39,894 bases of DNA, taken from IMG/VR virus record IMGVR_UViG_3300013772_000031, positions 1 through 39,894 of that record; one strand, written 5' to 3'. The notes under the pieces are model-generated. The model worked only from the letters and a program-made list of their open reading frames with translations. It was not told the DNA's origin and did no database searches. The position numbers were made by a program, and so were the translations under genes. Positions 36,272 through 39,894 of this stretch are shown in pieces; the stretch's first letter is position 1, and each line of letters begins with the position of its first letter. Source of the DNA: a virus.

Positions 36272-36437
36272 AACATTACTCGCTCATCTTATTCTGACAC
36301 CTGCGTATTTGGGATATATATTATGCTGTCCATTCATATGGGCTGACGAATATTTAACTTTAAGAAAAAGCAAAGCATTGCTCAAACTACAACAAAGTAT
36401 CGCGGAGACATTAAATAATGCTAACAAAGATAGTTGA
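36255..36437 (+). CDS. 60-aa membrane protein
   Basis: From the internal ATG at 36255 the product is MIDIVKTLLAHLILTPAYLGYILCCPFIWADEYLTLRKSKALLKLQQSIAETLNNANKDS: a hydrophobic N-terminal half and a basic helical tail. It overlaps both neighbours. Function unknown. Confidence 0.5.
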   Translation: MIDIVKTLLAHLILTPAYLGYILCCPFIWADEYLTLRKSKALLKLQQSIAETLNNANKDS

Positions 36438-36636
36438 TAAGTTTTACCTAGATATATCGCAGATATTATACGTGGATTCGATCGGTGACGACGACGAGAA
36501 GCTGAAAGTTACTTTCAATACTGGCATATCAATACAAGTTAACAACACATTGGCGATAGAGGCATTAACAAATGAGCTTGACGCGTTCTCCGAGCCATAT
36601 GTTACTCAGGATTATATGTCGATGAGGGGATTATAA
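36418..36636 (+). CDS. Hypothetical 72-aa protein
   Basis: MLTKIVDKFYLDISQILYVDSIGDDDEKLKVTFNTGISIQVNNTLAIEALTNELDAF looks like a compact alpha/beta protein. GGAG lies 12 bases upstream, and the stop overlaps the next ATG (TAATG). Function unknown. Confidence 0.6.
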   Translation: MLTKIVDKFYLDISQILYVDSIGDDDEKLKVTFNTGISIQVNNTLAIEALTNELDAFSEPYVTQDYMSMRGL

Positions 36637-36887
36637 TGCACAAGATATGTTTTGCACTAATGACGTTTGATACCGATCCTAAAGAAAAATTGATATGCGC
36701 ATATGAAGCACCCGACCTTGAGGGCATGTATATTGCACTAGATGCTGAGCAATTCAGCGGATATAGCTTGATTAAACAAGTGGAGAATCTCAACGAGATG
36801 ATTATAGCTGTGACTAAAGCAGCGGATGTTAAGCGTGGTATTAAGTTTAGCGAGTACCAAAGAAATGATATATCCAAAGCACTCTAG
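36636..36887 (+). CDS. Hypothetical 83-aa protein
   Basis: The protein (MHKICFALMTFDTDPKEKLICAYEAPDLEGMYIALDAEQFSGYSLIKQVENLNEMIIAVTKAADVKRG) is acidic and mixed alpha/beta. It is coupled to the preceding stop. No family recognised. Confidence 0.6.
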   Translation: MHKICFALMTFDTDPKEKLICAYEAPDLEGMYIALDAEQFSGYSLIKQVENLNEMIIAVTKAADVKRGIKFSEYQRNDISKAL

Positions 36888-37077
36888 AGATAAATCATGG
36901 GCTTCATATAGGCGCTGGTATTTCAGCAAGGAGGTTACATGGGGTGTGATTTGGAATATTCAATTTCCTTGGAGACGGGAAGAATGGATTGATCCAATTA
37001 TTATCCATAATGAAAAAGAATTTGATAAGGCGCTAAATGGATTCAATCGAGAAAGAGATACGCAAAAAGTTATCTGA
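36865..37077 (+). CDS. 70-aa tryptophan-rich protein with duplicated C-terminal junction
   Basis: The ATG at 36865 is preferred; one at 36826 is possible. The protein MIYPKHSRDKSWASYRRWYFSKEVTWGVIWNIQFPWRREEW is aromatic and basic. Its tail KALNGFNRERDTQK resembles EALNGFTRETDKTK at the end of the next gene. It overlaps that gene by 41 bases. Confidence 0.5.
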   Translation: MIYPKHSRDKSWASYRRWYFSKEVTWGVIWNIQFPWRREEWIDPIIIHNEKEFDKALNGFNRERDTQKVI

Positions 37078-37210
37078 TACACAAGAACGTGTGAAAGCTA
37101 TGTATCGCAAAGCTTATATAGATATGATGTGTTTTGGTAAAGGTGAAATTAATTTGGAAGCGCTGAATGGATTCACGCGAGAGACAGATAAGACAAAAGC
37201 TCAAGGATGA
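37037..37210 (+). CDS. 57-aa protein with terminase-like N-terminus
   Basis: The product begins MDSIEKEIRKKLSD, like the large terminase start MDSRERQIRQKLKDD, and ends EALNGFTRETDKTKAQG, like the preceding gene's end. It overlaps both neighbours by about 41-44 bases. It appears to result from duplication of an overlapping stop/start junction. Function unknown. Confidence 0.5.
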   Translation: MDSIEKEIRKKLSDTQERVKAMYRKAYIDMMCFGKGEINLEALNGFTRETDKTKAQG

Positions 37211-38723
37211 CTTCGAGCATTACGCTAGCAAGTGTCTAAAGATACGCACTAAGTCTGGCGCAGTATTGCCATTCTTGTTTAACTCAGCACAACATCACGT
37301 ACATAAAATAGTTGAGCACCAAAAGTTAGTTACAGGAAAAGTGCGAGTACTAGCGCTGAAAGGCCGTCAGCAAGGTCTATCCACGTATGTTGAGGGACGA
37401 TTTTATTGGCTTGTTACGCATCGTAAAGGTGTGCGCGCATTTATCCTGACGCACCTTGGTGAAGCGACACACAATCTATTCGAAATGGCGCAACGCTATC
37501 ATCAATACTGTCCCAATCTTGTTAAGCCTGACGCATCTAATAGTAGTGCTAGAGAGTTATTCTTCGGTGGACTAGATTCCGGTTACAAAGTTGGTACAGC
37601 GGGTAATCCTGGCGTTGGTCGTTCGTCAACTATTCAGTATTTACATGGCAGTGAAGTTGCATATTGGGAGAATGCACCTGAGCACGCCAAAGGTATTATT
37701 CAAGCGGTGCCAAGCGACAAAGGTACTGAGATATTCCTAGAATCCACAGCGAACGGAATAGGTAATTATTTCTGCGAACAATGGCAGTTAGCGGAAGCTG
37801 GGCAATCTGATTACATACCCATCTTTGTTCCTTGGTTCTGGCAAGATGAATATAAGAGATCAATTGAAGAAGCATTCAGACCTGGCGAGGAAGAGATAGA
37901 GTTAATCAAGCTATATAGTCTCTCCCCACAGCAACTAATGTGGAGACGGTACAAGATTCAAGAGTTATCTGTAGCTGGGGGAGATGGAAAACATGCATTT
38001 AGGTCTGAGTACCCCAATAACGCAGTAGAGGCATTTTCGTTATCTGGCGATGATACGCTGATACATCCCGACCTAGTGATGCACGCACGTAAGAACGATA
38101 AAGTTGAAGGCATTGGTCAGCTAATCGTTGGGTGCGATCCTGCTAGATTCGGAGGTGATAGAACGTCTATCATCTATCGTCGTGGTAGAAAAGCATCTAA
38201 TCTGCGGAGTTATGAAGGCAAGTCGACAATGGAAGTTGCAGGCATTCTGGACAAGATTATACGTACCGATCATCCGGATAAAGTATGTGTAGACGTTGGT
38301 GGATTGGGCGCTGGTGTGGTAGACAGATTATGGGAACTTGGGCATAAAGATATAGTGCTAGATATTAACTCTGGTTCCTCACCCCTAGATGGTGATCTCT
38401 ATTTTATAAAGAGGGATGAAATGTGGGGGCTATGTAAACAATGGCTAGAGATGAAGCCCGTGTCTATACCTGATTCTGACTCACTACATGCTGACTTATG
38501 TGCACCACGATATGATTTTGATTCGCTTAACAGATTACGGGTTGAGACCAAGAAATCCATGAAGAAGAGAGGATTGCGTTCGCCGGACGAAAGTGACGCA
38601 TTGTGCCTGACATTCGCTATGCCTTTCGCCACTATACAAACGCATAATAATAAGTCAAAATCTAAAGCATCGGAATTCGGTGCAGCTAATATGCGTCGTC
38701 AACAGTTAAGGGAAGGCAGATGA
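37167..38723 (+). CDS. Terminase large subunit (ATPase and nuclease)
   Basis: The 518-aa packaging motor has a deviant Walker A KGRQQGLST (65-73), Walker B with catalytic Glu YLHGSEVAYW (158-167, E163), coupling motif LESTANG (191-197) and the RNase H-like nuclease triad D324 (IVGCDPARFGGD), D376 (VCVDVGGLGAG) and D477 (SDALCLTFA). Length is near P22 gp2 (499 aa). It cuts and pumps DNA into procapsids at the portal. It starts at the ATG within the end of the 57-aa gene, and its stop overlaps the portal ATG (ATGA). Confidence 0.95.
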   Translation: MDSRERQIRQKLKDDFEHYASKCLKIRTKSGAVLPFLFNSAQHHVHKIVEHQKLVTGKVRVLALKGRQQGLSTYVEGRFYWLVTHRKGVRAFILTHLGEATHNLFEMAQRYHQYCPNLVKPDASNSSARELFFGGLDSGYKVGTAGNPGVGRSSTIQYLHGSEVAYWENAPEHAKGIIQAVPSDKGTEIFLESTANGIGNYFCEQWQLAEAGQSDYIPIFVPWFWQDEYKRSIEEAFRPGEEEIELIKLYSLSPQQLMWRRYKIQELSVAGGDGKHAFRSEYPNNAVEAFSLSGDDTLIHPDLVMHARKNDKVEGIGQLIVGCDPARFGGDRTSIIYRRGRKASNLRSYEGKSTMEVAGILDKIIRTDHPDKVCVDVGGLGAGVVDRLWELGHKDIVLDINSGSSPLDGDLYFIKRDEMWGLCKQWLEMKPVSIPDSDSLHADLCAPRYDFDSLNRLRVETKKSMKKRGLRSPDESDALCLTFAMPFATIQTHNNKSKSKASEFGAANMRRQQLREGR

Positions 38724-39894
38724 TTCCAGGGAAGAAGATCCAGGACGAATTGGAAGGGCTGAAGAAGCTCGTGCAACATACTAATGACTTCTCTAGGCAT
38801 AACTACGAGCGCTTCAATGAATTCCGTAAGTTTGTTTTTGAAACGTCTGTCTCTCAGGCTGAGATAGATATAAACCAAGACATAGGTCGTCCAAACATAG
38901 AAGCCAATGTCACCACAGCATATATATCTAGACTGTGTGGTGAGTTTAGCAAACAGGAGCCCAGCATTGAAGTAGCTGCGGAATATGGTGCTCAGATTGA
39001 TCCTCGCGTTGTGCTATTCATAGAAAATCATACTCGTCATATCCTCGATGAAGCTAAAAAATCTAATACGCAATATCATACTTACCGTGACTCACTCTCC
39101 GGGGGCTTTGGTGTGATGAAAGTCTTTACTGACTATTCATCACCAAAGTCATTTAAACATTGCATCAAGCTGCGCAAAGCTAAGTATCCAACGCTGTGTG
39201 GATTCGATCCTTACAGTGTTGAATCGCACAAAGGCGATGGCTCATATGCATTTGAGATATACCCAAAGACCAAGAAAGATTTTGTGCAAGAATATCCCGA
39301 TATAGACATAGATGATATTAAGTTTTCCGGCGCTGATAGCATTGGCGGCTACAATTGGAGTTTTAACACTGGGCAAGAAGATGTTTTATTAATATGCAAC
39401 ATGGTTAAGAAACGTAAGAAGCGTACTAAGATTGTTGATTGCGCTGATAATAAAACTAGGACTGAAAAAGAATATAAAACATTTGTTGAAGAATGGTACA
39501 AAAGTGGCAGGACGGAGCAAGTACCTGCGGTGACTAATAGTCGTTGGACTAATCTTGAGACTGTTTGCCAGTATGTATTTATCGAAAACAAGGTGCTGGA
39601 ATACCGTGAAACCGATTACAACAATCTCAATATTATTTTTGCTGACGGTGATTCAATTGACTTATATGAAAATGGGAAGGGATCAGTTAAAGAGTTTAAC
39701 CGACCATTTGTCTATAACACTAAAGGCGCTCAGCAATTAAAGAATCTTGGCCTGCAAGCTTTGGCAAACTATCTTGAATCTATATGTCAGCATAAATTCG
39801 TTGTAATGAAGGAAGCAATACCAGAGGAAGCGGAATATGTACGTGCTCTGACGGAGACACAAAAGAGCAATGTTATTGTCGTCAATAGTATGAT
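38720..39894 (+). CDS. Portal protein, N-terminal part (P22 gp1-like)
   Basis: The ATG overlaps the terminase stop. The frame stays open to the end of the window and continues at base 600 of the left side, giving 701 aa in total. The N-terminal region (MIPGKKIQDELEGLKKLVQHTNDFSRHNYERFNEFRKFVFE, then RPNIEANVTTAYISRLCGEFSKQEPSIEVAAE) and the motif LSGGFGVMKVFTDY fit P22-like portals. The last 599 bases duplicate bases 1-599 as a second allele; amino-acid differences there are mild (I/V, K/R, A/T, plus V/E and I/R). Confidence 0.9.
   Translation, partial: MIPGKKIQDELEGLKKLVQHTNDFSRHNYERFNEFRKFVFETSVSQAEIDINQDIGRPNIEANVTTAYISRLCGEFSKQEPSIEVAAEYGAQIDPRVVLFIENHTRHILDEAKKSNTQYHTYRDSLSGGFGVMKVFTDYSSPKSFKHCIKLRKAKYPTLCGFDPYSVESHKGDGSYAFEIYPKTKKDFVQEYPDIDIDDIKFSGADSIGGYNWSFNTGQEDVLLICNMVKKRKKRTKIVDCADNKTRTEKEYKTFVEEWYKSGRTEQVPAVTNSRWTNLETVCQYVFIENKVLEYRETDYNNLNIIFADGDSIDLYENGKGSVKEFNRPFVYNTKGAQQLKNLGLQALANYLESICQHKFVVMKEAIPEEAEYVRALTETQKSNVIVVNSM
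39296..39894 (+). repeat. Right copy of the 599-bp end overlap (allele B)
   Basis: It is gap-free against 1-599, identical over the first 77 and last 77 bases, with about 80 substitutions between. It implies a unit genome of 39,295 bp. Confidence 0.93.

Noticed and set aside
39296-39894. True direct terminal repeats (T7-like genome ends)
   Set aside because: The copies differ at about 80 sites but share exactly 77 identical bases at both edges, which fits an assembly overlap over a polymorphic gene and not replicated terminal repeats.

Overview
The window is one complete genome unit of a tailed double-stranded DNA phage with a P22/Sf6-like podovirus plan: small and large terminase, P22-type portal, scaffold, coat, gp4- and gp10-type tail-joining proteins, three ejection-protein candidates and several tail fibre/depolymerase genes. 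The DNA is AT-rich and very densely packed with TAATG and ATGA overlaps. The host cannot be named; a Gram-negative bacterium is likely from the podovirus type and the GH24 lysozyme. No integrase, CI-type repressor, tRNA or CRISPR array is visible. The last 599 bases repeat the first 599 with substitutions only, and the two copies are identical for exactly 77 bases at each edge. The simplest reading is a circularly permuted genome of 39,295 bp assembled through two coexisting portal alleles.

Layout. (1) Late rightward unit: from a strong promoter near 35.37 kb through a zinc-finger protein, small terminase, a string of small overlapping genes, large terminase and portal, across the contig join, then a Tad2-like (DUF2829) gene, scaffold, coat, gp4, gp10, ejection proteins and tail fibres, ending near 19.92 kb. 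(2) 19.92-21.76 kb, rightward: a triple-hairpin leader, a winged-helix protein whose gene carries three 22-bp iterons, and a P63C-domain gene bracketed by a 25-bp repeat. (3) Leftward unit, 29.41 to 21.76 kb: a Sak4-like recombination ATPase, a DUF669-like protein, about 20 tiny genes, then lysozyme, a holin candidate and a small membrane protein at the distal end. (4) Rightward unit from 29.55 kb: Cro-like regulator, a DnaA-box palindrome, VRR-NUC nuclease, a VirE-type helicase, then a noncoding field with ten GGTGAGG heptamers around AT-rich DNA. (5) 32.6-33.5 kb: a putative small RNA with promoter and intrinsic terminator, a small Zn protein and a coiled-coil/proline-rich protein. (6) Second leftward unit, 35.25 to 33.53 kb: micro-genes, a J-domain protein and small membrane proteins.

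How it fits together. The Sak4-like ATPase, DUF669-like protein, VRR-NUC nuclease and VirE helicase form a replication/recombination set. Two origin candidates exist: iterons inside the winged-helix gene, and the heptamer field after the helicase gene. Terminase, portal and the circular permutation suggest headful packaging. Lysis genes lie at the end of the leftward early-type unit and not in the late unit, which is unusual for a P22-type phage. The least explained parts are the noncoding structured regions: the triple hairpins at 19.98 and 26.92 kb, the nested palindromes at 30.5 kb and 32.2-32.5 kb, and the small RNA candidate at 32.67 kb.
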